Assembly (NCBI GenBank): GCA_015233115.1
Contig: JADFYJ010000007.1
Coordinates: 1-40,884 of the forward strand
Origin: Candidatus Omnitrophota bacterium
Lineage (GTDB): Bacteria > Omnitrophota > Gorgyraeia > Zapsychrales > Zapsychraceae
DNA: 40,884 nt
Reading direction: 5' to 3'
Of this stretch, positions 24,773 through 35,654 are shown one piece after another. The position numbers and the translations under genes are program-made. The number at the start of each line of letters is the position of its first letter. Position 1 is the first letter of the stretch. A model generated the notes under the pieces. That model was not told the origin of the DNA, did not search any database, and worked only from the letters and a program-made list of their open reading frames with translations.

Positions 24773-27463
24773 ATGAATAAAATATGGCAGATCAATATAT
24801 ACGATATAGCAAAAAATCAAAATTCCGACTTGGTTAATGGGTTATCTTTGTCTGAGGTGCAATCCCGTTTGCAAAAATTCGGGTTAAATAAACTGCTGGA
24901 AAAAAAAGCAATATCACCGATTAAAATTTTCTTTGAACAGTTTAATAATTTTATCATCTGGATATTAATCGGCGCGGCTTTGGTTTCTGGTTTTCTTAAA
25001 GAATGGGTCGATGCCCTGGCCATTATCGCGCTGGTCATTCTCAACGCCATATTAGGATTTATTCAGGAATACCGGGCAGAAAAATCTCTGGCCGCGCTTA
25101 AAAATCTCTCATCTCCAAATTCTAAAGTTATCCGCTCCGGGCAATTAATTTTAATCCCATCAACTCAACTCGTTCCCGGCGATCTGATCGAAATCGAGGC
25201 CGGAGACCATGTTCCAGCAGACAGCCGGATCAGTTATATAACACCCAATTTTGCGGTATTAGAATCAAGTTTAACTGGTGAATCTACCCCCGTTGAGAAA
25301 ACTATCCATCCCATTGAAAAACCTGATGTTCCTTTAGCTGACCGTGCCAATATGGTATATATGGGTACCACCACTTCTTCCGGAAAAGCCCGGGCCCTGG
25401 TGGTCAATACCGGGATGAGCACAGAATTAGGCAAAATAGCCGGACTGATTCAAAACATCGAACGGAGTTCAACACCTCTGCAAAAAAAACTGGAAGCGTT
25501 TGGCAAATGGATTGTTTATCTTTGTTTTGCATTGGTTGGATTAGTTTTTCTGATGGGCTTATTACGCGGAGGGAAAATATTGGATATGTTTTTAACCTCT
25601 GTCAGTTTAGCCGTTGCGGCCATCCCTGAAGGCCTGCCTGCGGTCGTAACTGTCGCGTTAGCTCTCGGAGTCCAACGCATGGTTAAACGCCACGCTTTAA
25701 TAAGAAAACTCCCCTCAGTAGAAACCCTTGGCTGTGCGACGGTTATTTGTTCAGATAAAACCGGGACTCTAACTAAAAATGAAATGACTGTCCAAGCTGT
25801 TTACACCAATAATCAATTATTTTCTGTTTCTGGGATAGGCTATGCCCCAGACGGAAAATTTCTTTTGGATGAAAAAACAATATCTCTTGAAGATTTTCCT
25901 GACCTTAAAAAAACCCTTGAAGCCGGCGTTCTTTGTAATGCTTCCCAATTAATAAGCGAAGACACTACCTATAAAATTATTGGAGACCCTACAGAAGGCG
26001 CGCTCTTAACTGCCGCGGCAAAAGCCAATATATGGAAAAATGATTTAGAAAAACAATATATATTCTCCGCAGAAATTCCTTTTGATCCAAACCGAAAAAT
26101 CATGTCTGTCCTGCGGAAGAAAAACGGAGAACTCTGGGCATTCGTCAAAGGTGCGCCGGATGTTTTGCTTAAAGAATGTCATTTTATCCAGCAAAACAAT
26201 CAAATCACTCCCATTCAATCAGCAGATCACCAGAATATTTTGAAAGTCAATACTGATCTAGCCAATCAAGCCATGAGAGTTTTAGCCGTTGCCGTTCGCA
26301 AACTCGACATCAACCAATCCCTTGATAAACTCGAAGTTACAAAAATAGAAACCAATCTGGTTTTTCTTGGTCTTGTGGCCATGATTGATCCTCCGCGGGA
26401 GGAGGTCAAAAAAGCCATGAAATATTGCCACAACGCAGGAATACGCACAATTATGATCACCGGCGACCATAAAAATACGGCCACAGCCATTGCCCGGGAA
26501 CTAGGTTTTTTTGCCCAAAATTCTTTGGCTTTAACAGGTGAAGAACTTGACAAACTTTCTGAAAAAGAATTTACAGAAATAATCTCTAACGTTAGCGTTT
26601 ATGCCCGCGTATCTCCTGAGCACAAATTACGCATTGTAAAAACCTGGAAAGCCAAAGGAGAAATCGTGGCCATGACTGGTGACGGTGTCAATGACGCGCC
26701 GGCTGTCAAAGAAGCAGACATAGGTGTGGCCATGGGCATAACAGGGACGGATGTCACCAAAGAAGTTTCTGACATGATTGTCACCGATGATAATTTTGCC
26801 TCCATTGTGGCTGCGGTTGAAGAGGGAAGAGGAATTTATGATAATATAAAAAAATTCATTCATTATTTATTGTCCTGTAACGCCGGAGAAATTTTGGTCA
26901 TGTTTACTGCTTCAGTCTTAGGCTTGCCGGTTCCCTTATTGCCCATTCATATCCTTTGGGTCAATTTTGTCACAGATGGTCTTCCCGCGCTAGCCCTCGG
27001 TGTTGATCCAGTTGACCCTAACATTATGAAACGTCCGCCTTATTCAATTAATGAAGCGGTCATCACCAAAAAACAAGCCTGGCTAATGCTCATGCAAGGT
27101 ATCTTTATCGCCATGTGCAGTTTATCCGCATTTTCTTATATTTATTTTGTTGAAAAAGAAGGGCTTATCCACGCTCGCACAGCCGCGTTTATTGTGCTAT
27201 CATGTTCTCAATTATTTCACTCGCTCAATTGCCGCAATCAGACAGTATCAATTTTTAAAATCGGCTTATTCACTAATATAAAACTTATTTGGGCTATATT
27301 GGCATCCTTTATTCTGCAAATGGCTGTCGTCTATATCCCGTTCTGCCAAACTGTATTCAAAACACACTCGCTGGGATTATTTGACTGGACGCTGGTTCTC
27401 ATTATTTCATCCATGCCGCTATGGGCGATGGAAATATATAAAAAAATACACTGTAAGTCTTGA
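24773..27463 (+). CDS. P-type Ca2+-transporting ATPase (P2A, SERCA-like)
   Basis: 896 residues. N-terminal cation-ATPase domain (GLSLSEVQSRLQKFGLN); actuator TGES at 168-171; helix 4 PEGLP at 285-289; phosphorylation site DKTGT with Asp328; nucleotide-binding KGAPDVLL; hinge TGDGVNDAPA from 635. Ion-site residues match SERCA: Glu in PEGLP, NAGE in helix 5, and WVNFVTDGLPALALG in helix 6 with Asn, Thr and Asp. This supports Ca2+ export rather than Na/K or proton pumping. About ten membrane helices. Begins 6 nt after the second SPFH gene with no ribosome site of its own, so it is probably translated by coupling within that operon; SPFH proteins may organise the pump (inference). Confidence 0.92.
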   Translation: MNKIWQINIYDIAKNQNSDLVNGLSLSEVQSRLQKFGLNKLLEKKAISPIKIFFEQFNNFIIWILIGAALVSGFLKEWVDALAIIALVILNAILGFIQEYRAEKSLAALKNLSSPNSKVIRSGQLILIPSTQLVPGDLIEIEAGDHVPADSRISYITPNFAVLESSLTGESTPVEKTIHPIEKPDVPLADRANMVYMGTTTSSGKARALVVNTGMSTELGKIAGLIQNIERSSTPLQKKLEAFGKWIVYLCFALVGLVFLMGLLRGGKILDMFLTSVSLAVAAIPEGLPAVVTVALALGVQRMVKRHALIRKLPSVETLGCATVICSDKTGTLTKNEMTVQAVYTNNQLFSVSGIGYAPDGKFLLDEKTISLEDFPDLKKTLEAGVLCNASQLISEDTTYKIIGDPTEGALLTAAAKANIWKNDLEKQYIFSAEIPFDPNRKIMSVLRKKNGELWAFVKGAPDVLLKECHFIQQNNQITPIQSADHQNILKVNTDLANQAMRVLAVAVRKLDINQSLDKLEVTKIETNLVFLGLVAMIDPPREEVKKAMKYCHNAGIRTIMITGDHKNTATAIARELGFFAQNSLALTGEELDKLSEKEFTEIISNVSVYARVSPEHKLRIVKTWKAKGEIVAMTGDGVNDAPAVKEADIGVAMGITGTDVTKEVSDMIVTDDNFASIVAAVEEGRGIYDNIKKFIHYLLSCNAGEILVMFTASVLGLPVPLLPIHILWVNFVTDGLPALALGVDPVDPNIMKRPPYSINEAVITKKQAWLMLMQGIFIAMCSLSAFSYIYFVEKEGLIHARTAAFIVLSCSQLFHSLNCRNQTVSIFKIGLFTNIKLIWAILASFILQMAVVYIPFCQTVFKTHSLGLFDWTLVLIISSMPLWAMEIYKKIHCKS

Positions 27464-27488
27464 CTTTGCATAAATAGGCACATAAAAT
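27460..27488 (+). promoter_or_regulatory. Strong promoter-like sequence abutting the atp operon start
   Basis: TTGACT 27460-27465, 17-bp spacer, TAAAAT 27483-27488. The -10 ends at the base before the first ATG of the operon, so transcription from it would begin inside the first codons. It may supply the operon from atpB on, while atpZ is made by read-through. Confidence 0.5.
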
Positions 27489-27734
27489 ATGGCAAATAAT
27501 AAAAATGATATTTATCAGACTATAAAGATTGCCGGAGTTATGACCTTTGTCGCATTTGTGGTCGCGGCTGGTCCGTTAACCGGATTTGTTGTAGGAGATT
27601 TTCTGATAAAAAAATTTCACTGGAAGTGGCCGGTTCTACTTATCTGCATTGTTGCAGGGTTCTTCGCCAGTCTAGCTGAAATAATTCGCTTAGTCCGATT
27701 AGCTCAAAAGTTCGATAAAGAACCTGGACATTGA
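27489..27734 (+). CDS. atpZ: ATP synthase accessory protein AtpZ/AtpI-like
   Basis: 81 residues with two membrane helices (about 15-38 and 47-66), separated by a short Lys/Trp loop (KKFHWKW). The first helix region has AAGPLTGFVVGDFLI and the second ends AEIIRLVRLAQ, the layout of the small 'ATP synthase protein I / AtpZ' proteins that begin many atp operons. These help assemble the c-ring or conduct Mg2+/Ca2+. ATG 27489 fits the family length; the next Met (27540) would cut into the first helix. No ribosome site is visible. Confidence 0.75.
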   Translation: MANNKNDIYQTIKIAGVMTFVAFVVAAGPLTGFVVGDFLIKKFHWKWPVLLICIVAGFFASLAEIIRLVRLAQKFDKEPGH

Positions 27735-27780
27735 AGTCCTAAACCGAGCAGTCGGATTTTCTTGTAACTAAATAAAAAAT

Positions 27781-28539
27781 ATGGAAACAGTCAATAAAGT
27801 CGCTTCAACTGGAACACCGGAATTGCCGGATATTTTACGGTTATTAGCAGAACTATATCCGCATAATCCAGTCTTGCACCAGCTCTATGTTTGGGAAAAT
27901 CTGGTTTATTCGTTTTTAATTATTGGTGTATTACTGGTCATTACATTTTTTGCAACCAGAAAAATGACCTTGATTCCTCACAAATTTCAAAATGCGATCG
28001 AAGCTGTTGTGGAAGCTATTGACAACTTTATTTGCGGCATCATGGGGCCAAAAGGAAGAAAATATACGCCGTTTATAGGCACACTATTTCTCTATATATT
28101 GCTGATGAATCTTTCCGGTTTAATCCCATTTATCAAATCATCAACAACAAGCTGGTCAACAACGTTAGCCTTAGCTTTAATTGTTTTTGTGTATGTCCAA
28201 TATACAGCACTTAAAGAACAGGGTTTCCTAGGGTATATGTACCATATGGCAGGCAGTCCCAAAGGAGGCATGGCATGGTCAGTTATTTTACCCGTATTTT
28301 TATTTTGCCTTCACGTATTGGCAGAATTTATCCGTCCGCTAAGTTTGTCTCTTCGTCTCCGAAGCGTCATGTCAGGAGATGAAACGTTGCTGGCCGTTAT
28401 GGCGGGCTTTGGGTTCAAAGGATTCTTACTGTTATTTTTAAATAATATCATGGCTGTTTTAACTGCGGTTATACAAGCACTCGTCTTTAGTTTATTGACG
28501 ACAATTTATTTTGTTTTAGCGTTGGCACATGATGAATAA
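27781..28539 (+). CDS. atpB: F1Fo ATP synthase subunit a
   Basis: 252 residues, five to six membrane helices. Stator half-channel subunit that passes ions to the c-ring. The helix carrying the essential arginine reads [17 protein letters not shown]; Arg192 is the equivalent of E. coli Arg210. The usual LRLFGNM..GE is changed to [11 protein letters not shown], so a second Arg (194) lies two residues on and the FGN triplet is lost. The rest is normal: LNLSGLIPF-type helix (MNLSGLIPF) and the C-terminal [20 protein letters not shown]. 46 bp after atpZ. Confidence 0.93.
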   Translation: METVNKVASTGTPELPDILRLLAELYPHNPVLHQLYVWENLVYSFLIIGVLLVITFFATRKMTLIPHKFQNAIEAVVEAIDNFICGIMGPKGRKYTPFIGTLFLYILLMNLSGLIPFIKSSTTSWSTTLALALIVFVYVQYTALKEQGFLGYMYHMAGSPKGGMAWSVILPVFLFCLHVLAEFIRPLSLSLRLRSVMSGDETLLAVMAGFGFKGFLLLFLNNIMAVLTAVIQALVFSLLTTIYFVLALAHDE

Positions 28540-28571
28540 ATTTTAAAATTAAATTAAAAGAGGAGAAAAAA

Positions 28572-28805
28572 ATGAATCTTCAAGTCGGTATCGCACTCTC
28601 AATTCCAGTGGGTTTAGGTTTAGCCGCGCTCGGAACAGGCATTGGCTTAGGACGAGCAGTCGGCTCAGCCATGGAAGCTATTGGACGTCAACCTGAAGCA
28701 TCAAACAAAATTATGATCAACATGATCATCGGTTGCGCCATTATCGAAGCCATTACCATTTACGTGCTCGTATTCGCATTTATCTGGTCAGGCAAATTAT
28801 CATAA
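28572..28805 (+). CDS. atpE: F1Fo ATP synthase subunit c
   Basis: 77 residues, a helical hairpin with the polar loop GRQPEAS (38-44). The ion-carrying carboxylate is Glu59 in helix 2 ([11 protein letters not shown]). Na+-type rings carry Gln in helix 1 (GxGQGY) and Ser/Thr next to the Glu; here those places are Leu26 (GIGLGR) and Ala60, so proton coupling is expected. GAGGAG ribosome site, the strongest in the operon, as fits a subunit needed in about ten copies. Followed by a 181-bp gap with inverted heptamer arrays, a possible way to raise atpE mRNA relative to the rest. Confidence 0.94.
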   Translation: MNLQVGIALSIPVGLGLAALGTGIGLGRAVGSAMEAIGRQPEASNKIMINMIIGCAIIEAITIYVLVFAFIWSGKLS

Positions 28806-28809
28806 ATTC

Positions 28810-28837
28810 GGTTTTTGGTTGTTGGTTGTTGGTTTTT
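28810..28837 (-). repeat. Tandem heptamers between atpE and atpF (GGTTTTT strand)
   Basis: GGTTTTT, GGTTGTT, GGTTGTT, GGTTTTT in exact register. Complementary in orientation to the array at 28940-28967, so the mRNA can pair the two arrays across a ~100-nt loop. Confidence 0.75.
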
Positions 28838-28939
28838 GATTATAAAACAGTTGGCTTTACAAAAATGAAAATACTATAAACTTTTAATGTCATAAAATTG
28901 AATTTGCCGTTTATTGGTTGACTAAAAATCGTTTTTTCC

Positions 28940-28967
28940 AAAAACCATCAACCATCAACTATTAACG
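28940..28967 (+). repeat. Tandem heptamers before atpF (CCAAAAA strand)
   Basis: AAAAACC, ATCAACC, ATCAACT, ATTAACG in exact register, ending at the duplicated segment around the atpF start. Confidence 0.7.
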
Positions 28968-28986
28968 GTGAAACTATGGTGAAACT

Positions 28987-29481
28987 ATGGAACTCTTAAA
29001 GATGTTGAATTTGAACGAATTGATCGTTCAAATCATCAGTTTTTTAGTTATTTTCTTTATCCTAAAACATTTTTTCTGGGCCAAAATCTTAAAATCACTG
29101 GAAGATCGCCAGGCTAAGATTGCACAGGAACTGGACACTATTGAAAAACAAAAAAAAGATGCAGAAGCGCTTAAAATAGAATTGAACGAAAAATTAAGCC
29201 GTATTGACGATATGGCTCAATCTAAAATCTTTGAGGCTGTGGCCCAAGGCCGCGAAATCACAGATCAAATCCGTAAAAAAGCGCATCAAGACGCAGAAGA
29301 CATTATCAAAAACGCCAATAAATTAGTTGACCAACAAATGGCGAAGGCTGAAGCGGAACTCAAAGAAAAAATTATTAATATATCTATGGCTGCCACAGAA
29401 CACGTGATTCAAGAAAAATTAACAGATGAAAACGATAAAAAAATAATCGAAGATTTTTTGAATAAATTAGAGAACGTATGA
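28987..29481 (+). CDS. atpF: F1Fo ATP synthase subunit b
   Basis: 164 residues: one N-terminal membrane helix (~10-28, IVQIISFLVIFFILKHFFW) and a long Lys/Glu/Ala-rich coiled coil (~35-150) forming the peripheral stalk. Normal length. The start region is an 11-bp tandem duplication (GGTGAAACTAT twice, 28967-28988), which creates a 7-codon mini-frame from ATG 28976 overlapping the real ATG at 28987. There is no standard ribosome site. Overlaps atpH by four bases (ATGA), so the two are coupled. Confidence 0.9.
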   Translation: MELLKMLNLNELIVQIISFLVIFFILKHFFWAKILKSLEDRQAKIAQELDTIEKQKKDAEALKIELNEKLSRIDDMAQSKIFEAVAQGREITDQIRKKAHQDAEDIIKNANKLVDQQMAKAEAELKEKIINISMAATEHVIQEKLTDENDKKIIEDFLNKLENV

Positions 29482-30023
29482 TAGATCGAATCGTGGCCCA
29501 ACGTTATTCCGACGCGTATTTACACGCTGTCAAAAAAACTATCGGCACTTCCCTGGCGATACAAGAACTGACACAGTTGAAAGACTATGTCATTCGGAAC
29601 AATCCGGTATTTTTGGAAATACTGAGTCATATGGACATTACGTATTCCGAGAAATATGATCTAATCGAAAACGTTCTTGCTACAGACTTCTCTGTCGATC
29701 TACGGAATTTTGTTAAACTTTTAGTGCAAAAAAACCGCATTAATAAATTGCGCGATATTTTAGAATTTGTACGGACCGCTTATGCGTATGGCAACGAAGC
29801 CGAAGCCTTGATCAAAACCAGTTTTGTTCTAGACATTGACACGATTATGACCATTAAAGAAAAACTGGAAAAAAAATATAATAAAAAATTTAAATTTTAC
29901 ATTGAGCTCGACGGAAATTTATTAGGCGGGATTCAAATTATCATGGGGAATACCGTCATTGACGGTTCAGTCCGCAGGCGGCTGACTGACCTTAAACAAC
30001 AATTAATGGCGGTAAAAATTTAA
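29478..30023 (+). CDS. atpH: F1Fo ATP synthase subunit delta
   Basis: 181 residues, usual length. Helical N-terminal domain (AQRYSDAYLHAVKKTIG) that caps the F1 head, and the C-terminal signature ELDGNLLGGIQIIMGNTVIDGSVRRRL, which joins subunit b. Start ATG overlaps the atpF stop. Followed by a 220-bp gap made almost entirely of heptamer repeats before atpA. Confidence 0.92.
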   Translation: MIDRIVAQRYSDAYLHAVKKTIGTSLAIQELTQLKDYVIRNNPVFLEILSHMDITYSEKYDLIENVLATDFSVDLRNFVKLLVQKNRINKLRDILEFVRTAYAYGNEAEALIKTSFVLDIDTIMTIKEKLEKKYNKKFKFYIELDGNLLGGIQIIMGNTVIDGSVRRRLTDLKQQLMAVKI

Positions 30024-30036
30024 AAGGTGAGATGAT

Positions 30037-30228
30037 GGTTTTTAGTTTTTGGTTTTTGGAAAAAGCGATTGGTCTCAAAAAATACATTTAATAGTTCATG
30101 ATTTTTGGTTCATAGATTTTAGTTGTTGGTTATTAAAATTATTCGCTTTTTCCAAAAACCAAAAACTATCAACCAAAAACCGATAAACAATAATTATTAA
30201 CCAACAACCATAAACCATAACCTATAAT
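30037..30228. repeat. Large heptamer-repeat block with a 25-bp perfect inverted repeat, between atpH and atpA
   Basis: Minus-type units at 30037-30057 (GGTTTTT, AGTTTTT, GGTTTTT) and 30092-30133 (TAGTTCA, TGATTTT, TGGTTCA, TAGATTT, TAGTTGT, TGGTTAT). Then eleven plus-type units at 30152-30228 in unbroken 7-bp register (CCAAAAA twice, CTATCAA, CCAAAAA, ... CCAACAA, CCATAAA, CCATAAC, CTATAAT). The 25 bases 30044-30068 are the exact reverse complement of 30143-30167, giving a long stable hairpin in the operon mRNA. Confidence 0.85.
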
Positions 30229-30243
30229 TTTTGAGGATTTGAT

Positions 30244-31773
30244 ATGAAGCTAAAACCGGAAGAAGTAACCTCCATCATTCAAAAAGAATTGGAAAAATAC
30301 CAGACCCGCTTAAAAGTTGATTCAATCGGAACCGTAATCCAAGTCGGCGACACCATCGCGCGCATTTACGGCCTTGATGATGTCATGATGGGCGAATTGG
30401 TTGAATTCAATGAAAATATCCACGGGATGGTGTTGAACCTTGAAGAAGAGAGCGTAGGTGTGGTTATTTTCGGCACGGATAATCCTGACCGTTATATCCG
30501 CGAAGGGGACCGCGTTAAACGCACTGGAAAAATCGCACAAGTTCCGGTTGGTGAAGCCATGGTCGGGCGCGTAGTCAATGCTTTAGGAAAACCTATTGAT
30601 GGCAAGGGACCAGTTGAAACCACTAAATTCCGTCCTATTGAATCAGAAGCAGCTAACGTCATTCAACGTCAACCGGTGAATCAACCATTAGCCACAGGTA
30701 TCAAAGCAATCGATGCTATGACTCCCATTGGCCGTGGACAACGCGAACTGATTATAGGCGACCGACAAACCGGTAAAACGGCCATCGCCATTGATACGAT
30801 TATCAATCAAAAAGACAAAAACGTTTACTGCATTTACGTCGCGATCGGGCAAAAATTATCGAGCGTTGTCACTCTGGCAGAAACCTTAAGAAAACACGGT
30901 GCCATGGATTATACGACTATTGTAAGCGCCTCATCCCGAGCGTCTGCGTCTCTGCAATACTTAGCGCCTTATGCCGGCTGTGCCATTGCGGAAGAATTGG
31001 CTTATGCAGGAAAAGACGTTTTGATTATTTACGATGATTTATCCAAACACGCTCAGGCTTACCGCCAATTATCATTATTATTACGCCGTCCGCCGGGCCG
31101 CGAGGCTTATCCAGGTGATATTTTTTACTTACATTCCCGTTTATTGGAGAGAGCCGTCAAATTAAGTAATGAACTAGGCGGCGGATCAATCACCGCGCTG
31201 CCTATTATCGAAACACAAGCTGGCGACATTACCAGTTATATTCCAACCAATGTTATTTCCATTACAGACGGGCAGATTTTCTTGGAAAATAATTTATTTT
31301 ATGCCGGGATCAGACCAGCCATCAGTATTGGATTATCCGTGTCCCGCGTCGGTGGTAAAGCGCAAATCAAAGCTATGCGACAAGTGGCAGGTAAACTCCG
31401 TTTGGATCTTGCACAATACCGCGAACTCGCCGCCTTTACCCAATTCGGCACAGAATTAGACAAAAATACGCAAGCTCAACTCAACCGTGGCGAACGTATG
31501 GTGGAATTGCTAAAACAAGATCAATTCAATCCATTGCCGTTCTATCAGCAAGTTATGATCATATATTGCGGAACCAAAGGGCACTTGGACGATATTCCAG
31601 TTACTGCCATCAAAAAATTTGAAGCTGGTTTGTTCAAATTTATTGAAGAACAAAAGCCAGATATTAAAAACGAATTATTCGCGAAAAATATTTTATCAGA
31701 TGAGCTTATCATCAAATTAGATGAAGCCATTGGCAAATTTAAAGAAGCGTTTAAAACACAGCAAAAAATATAA
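30244..31773 (+). CDS. atpA: F1Fo ATP synthase subunit alpha
   Basis: 509 residues, usual length. Walker A GDRQTGKT (172-179), the signature [22 protein letters not shown], and [13 protein letters not shown]-type text (here [22 protein letters not shown]) are present. Binds nucleotide at the non-catalytic sites of the F1 hexamer. A GAGG ribosome site lies 7 nt before ATG 30244, at the end of the repeat block. Confidence 0.97.
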   Translation: MKLKPEEVTSIIQKELEKYQTRLKVDSIGTVIQVGDTIARIYGLDDVMMGELVEFNENIHGMVLNLEEESVGVVIFGTDNPDRYIREGDRVKRTGKIAQVPVGEAMVGRVVNALGKPIDGKGPVETTKFRPIESEAANVIQRQPVNQPLATGIKAIDAMTPIGRGQRELIIGDRQTGKTAIAIDTIINQKDKNVYCIYVAIGQKLSSVVTLAETLRKHGAMDYTTIVSASSRASASLQYLAPYAGCAIAEELAYAGKDVLIIYDDLSKHAQAYRQLSLLLRRPPGREAYPGDIFYLHSRLLERAVKLSNELGGGSITALPIIETQAGDITSYIPTNVISITDGQIFLENNLFYAGIRPAISIGLSVSRVGGKAQIKAMRQVAGKLRLDLAQYRELAAFTQFGTELDKNTQAQLNRGERMVELLKQDQFNPLPFYQQVMIIYCGTKGHLDDIPVTAIKKFEAGLFKFIEEQKPDIKNELFAKNILSDELIIKLDEAIGKFKEAFKTQQKI

Positions 31774-31787
31774 TAAAGCTTTTTAAA

Positions 31788-31829
31788 CTTTATGCTATGA
31801 CTTGTGTCTTGTGACCTGTGTCATGTGTC
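31788..31829 (+). repeat. Tandem heptamers between atpA and atpG (TTGTGTC family)
   Basis: CTTTATG, CTATGAC, TTGTGTC, TTGTGAC, CTGTGTC, ATGTGTC in exact 7-bp register, followed by ATAGAAT. Unit differs from the CCAAAAA family but has the same period. Confidence 0.75.
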
Positions 31830-31865
31830 ATAGAATAACAAAATCAACAAACACCGTATCGAATT

Positions 31866-34128
<2,263 letters not shown>

Positions 34129-34130
34129 TT

Positions 34131-34382
34131 ATGAATTCATTTAAACTGAAAATTCTCGCTACTGATAAAAAAGTGTATGAAGGGCCTGTGGAATCACTCA
34201 CTGTGCCCGGTGCTGCGGGATATTTAGGAATCTGGGCGCATCACTGCCCGGTTATGACGCTTTTGGGAAAAGGACAATTAACTTACCGCGACACAGAGGG
34301 GAAAACCAGTTCTCTTCCCATAGACGGTAACGGATTTTTTGAATTTTCCAAGAACACCGCGGTTATTTTAATTGATAACTAA
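34131..34382 (+). CDS. atpC: F1Fo ATP synthase subunit epsilon, short form
   Basis: 83 residues: only the N-terminal beta-sandwich (LKILATDKKVYEGPVESLTVPGAAGYLGI, HHCPVMTLLGKGQL). The C-terminal helical hairpin of about 50 residues that inhibits ATP hydrolysis in many bacteria is absent. The reading frame simply ends with TAA, and nothing resembling the missing part follows before the next gene 14 bp on. Short epsilons occur in several anaerobes and deep-branching lineages. The rotor connection is kept, the helical brake is not. Confidence 0.9.
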   Translation: MNSFKLKILATDKKVYEGPVESLTVPGAAGYLGIWAHHCPVMTLLGKGQLTYRDTEGKTSSLPIDGNGFFEFSKNTAVILIDN

Positions 34383-34395
34383 TAGATAACAAAAC

Positions 34396-35613
34396 ATGCC
34401 TAATCCCGACAGACAGAAAGCCTTCCAGATCATTATTCTTTTTGGTCTGGTCAGCCTGTTCGGCGATATTCTTTACGAAGGCGCCCGCAGTGTTAACGGC
34501 CCATATTTAAAAATCATCGGCGCTAACGCGATCATGGTCGGACTCATCGCCGGCATCGGTGAATTCCTCGGTTATGCCATCCGTTTATTTTCCGGATATT
34601 TCGCGGATAAAACAAAAGCTTATTGGATTTTTGTCGCTGTCGGCTATGGCATGCTTATTTCTGTACCTTTGCTGGCTTTGACCGGCATTTGGCAGATTGC
34701 GTCCATATTCATAGTCGCTGAGCGCTTGGGAAAAGCCTTACGCAGTCCTGCCCGCGACACCATCCTGTCACAAGCCACCAAACAAGTCGGCACTGGTTTT
34801 GGTTTTGCCATTGCGGAAGTTATGGACCAGATCGGCGCATTGACCGGGCCTTTGATTTTTACCGGACTCTTTATGTTCCTGGGAAAAGGGACCCGCACCA
34901 TTGCCGATTACCAACTTGGGTATTCTTTCTTATGGATTCCTTTTGTCTGCATTATGCTTTGCGTTTATATCGCCTACCGCAGAGTGCCGCATCCGGAATT
35001 GCTGGAACAAAATTTGGTTACCCAAATTCCCACGGACAACCTTAACAAAATTTTCTGGCAATACAATATTTTCACCTTCCTGACCACCTTAGGTTTTGTT
35101 AATTTCGTTCTACTGGGTTATTATTTCAAGGCTAACCATCTCTTGACTGACACCCAAATCCCGTTATTTTACGCCGTAGCCATGGCGGTCGATGCAGTCG
35201 CCGCTTTGGCCATAGGAAAAATTTATGACGTATTAAAACACAAAACTCAAAATCCCTTAGCAGGGCTCAACGCTTTAGTCGTGATTCCTATTCTGACCGC
35301 AATCATGCCGGTATTCATCTTTTCAAAAAATTTCGGGATGATATTGACGGGTATTGCTTTATGGGGAACAGTTATGGGCTGTCATGAAACTATTATGCGC
35401 TCAGCCATCGCTGACCTGACCCCGCTTAAAAAAAGAGGGACCGGTTACGGAATATTTAACACCAGTTACGGATTAGCCATGTTGGTGGGAGGGATCTTAT
35501 TTGGCTTGCTATTCGAAAAATTAAACTCCGGTATTTTGATTAGCGTGATAATTATTGAAGCAGCATCACTAATCCCATTTTGGCAAATTAAATCGCTGGT
35601 AAAAAATAAATAA
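34396..35613 (+). CDS. MFS permease
   Basis: 405 residues, about 10-12 membrane helices. The N-terminal VSLFGDILYEGARSVNGPYL and the loop after helix 4 (ERLGKALRSPARDTILSQA) are typical of one major-facilitator subgroup, often annotated only as 'MFS transporter'. A GDxxYE motif lies in helix 1. The C-half has LAIGKIYDVL and KRGTGYGIFNTSYGLAML. It is 14 bp after atpC with no promoter seen, so may be transcribed with the atp operon. Substrate unknown. Confidence 0.88.
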   Translation: MPNPDRQKAFQIIILFGLVSLFGDILYEGARSVNGPYLKIIGANAIMVGLIAGIGEFLGYAIRLFSGYFADKTKAYWIFVAVGYGMLISVPLLALTGIWQIASIFIVAERLGKALRSPARDTILSQATKQVGTGFGFAIAEVMDQIGALTGPLIFTGLFMFLGKGTRTIADYQLGYSFLWIPFVCIMLCVYIAYRRVPHPELLEQNLVTQIPTDNLNKIFWQYNIFTFLTTLGFVNFVLLGYYFKANHLLTDTQIPLFYAVAMAVDAVAALAIGKIYDVLKHKTQNPLAGLNALVVIPILTAIMPVFIFSKNFGMILTGIALWGTVMGCHETIMRSAIADLTPLKKRGTGYGIFNTSYGLAMLVGGILFGLLFEKLNSGILISVIIIEAASLIPFWQIKSLVKNK

Positions 35614-35654
35614 AAGATTTTTAATTGTTTTACCCATTGTCACATTGTTACTTT

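Noticed and set aside
27735-27780. Intrinsic terminator between atpZ and atpB
   Set aside because: Only a 4-bp CCGA/TCGG stem with a short T-run; too weak and unhelpful inside an operon.
28572-28805. Na+-specific c-ring
   Set aside because: The helix-1 Gln and the Ser/Thr after the ion-binding Glu are replaced by Leu26 and Ala60.
30037-30228. CRISPR array
   Set aside because: Units are 7 bp and degenerate with no spacers; no cas genes are in the window.
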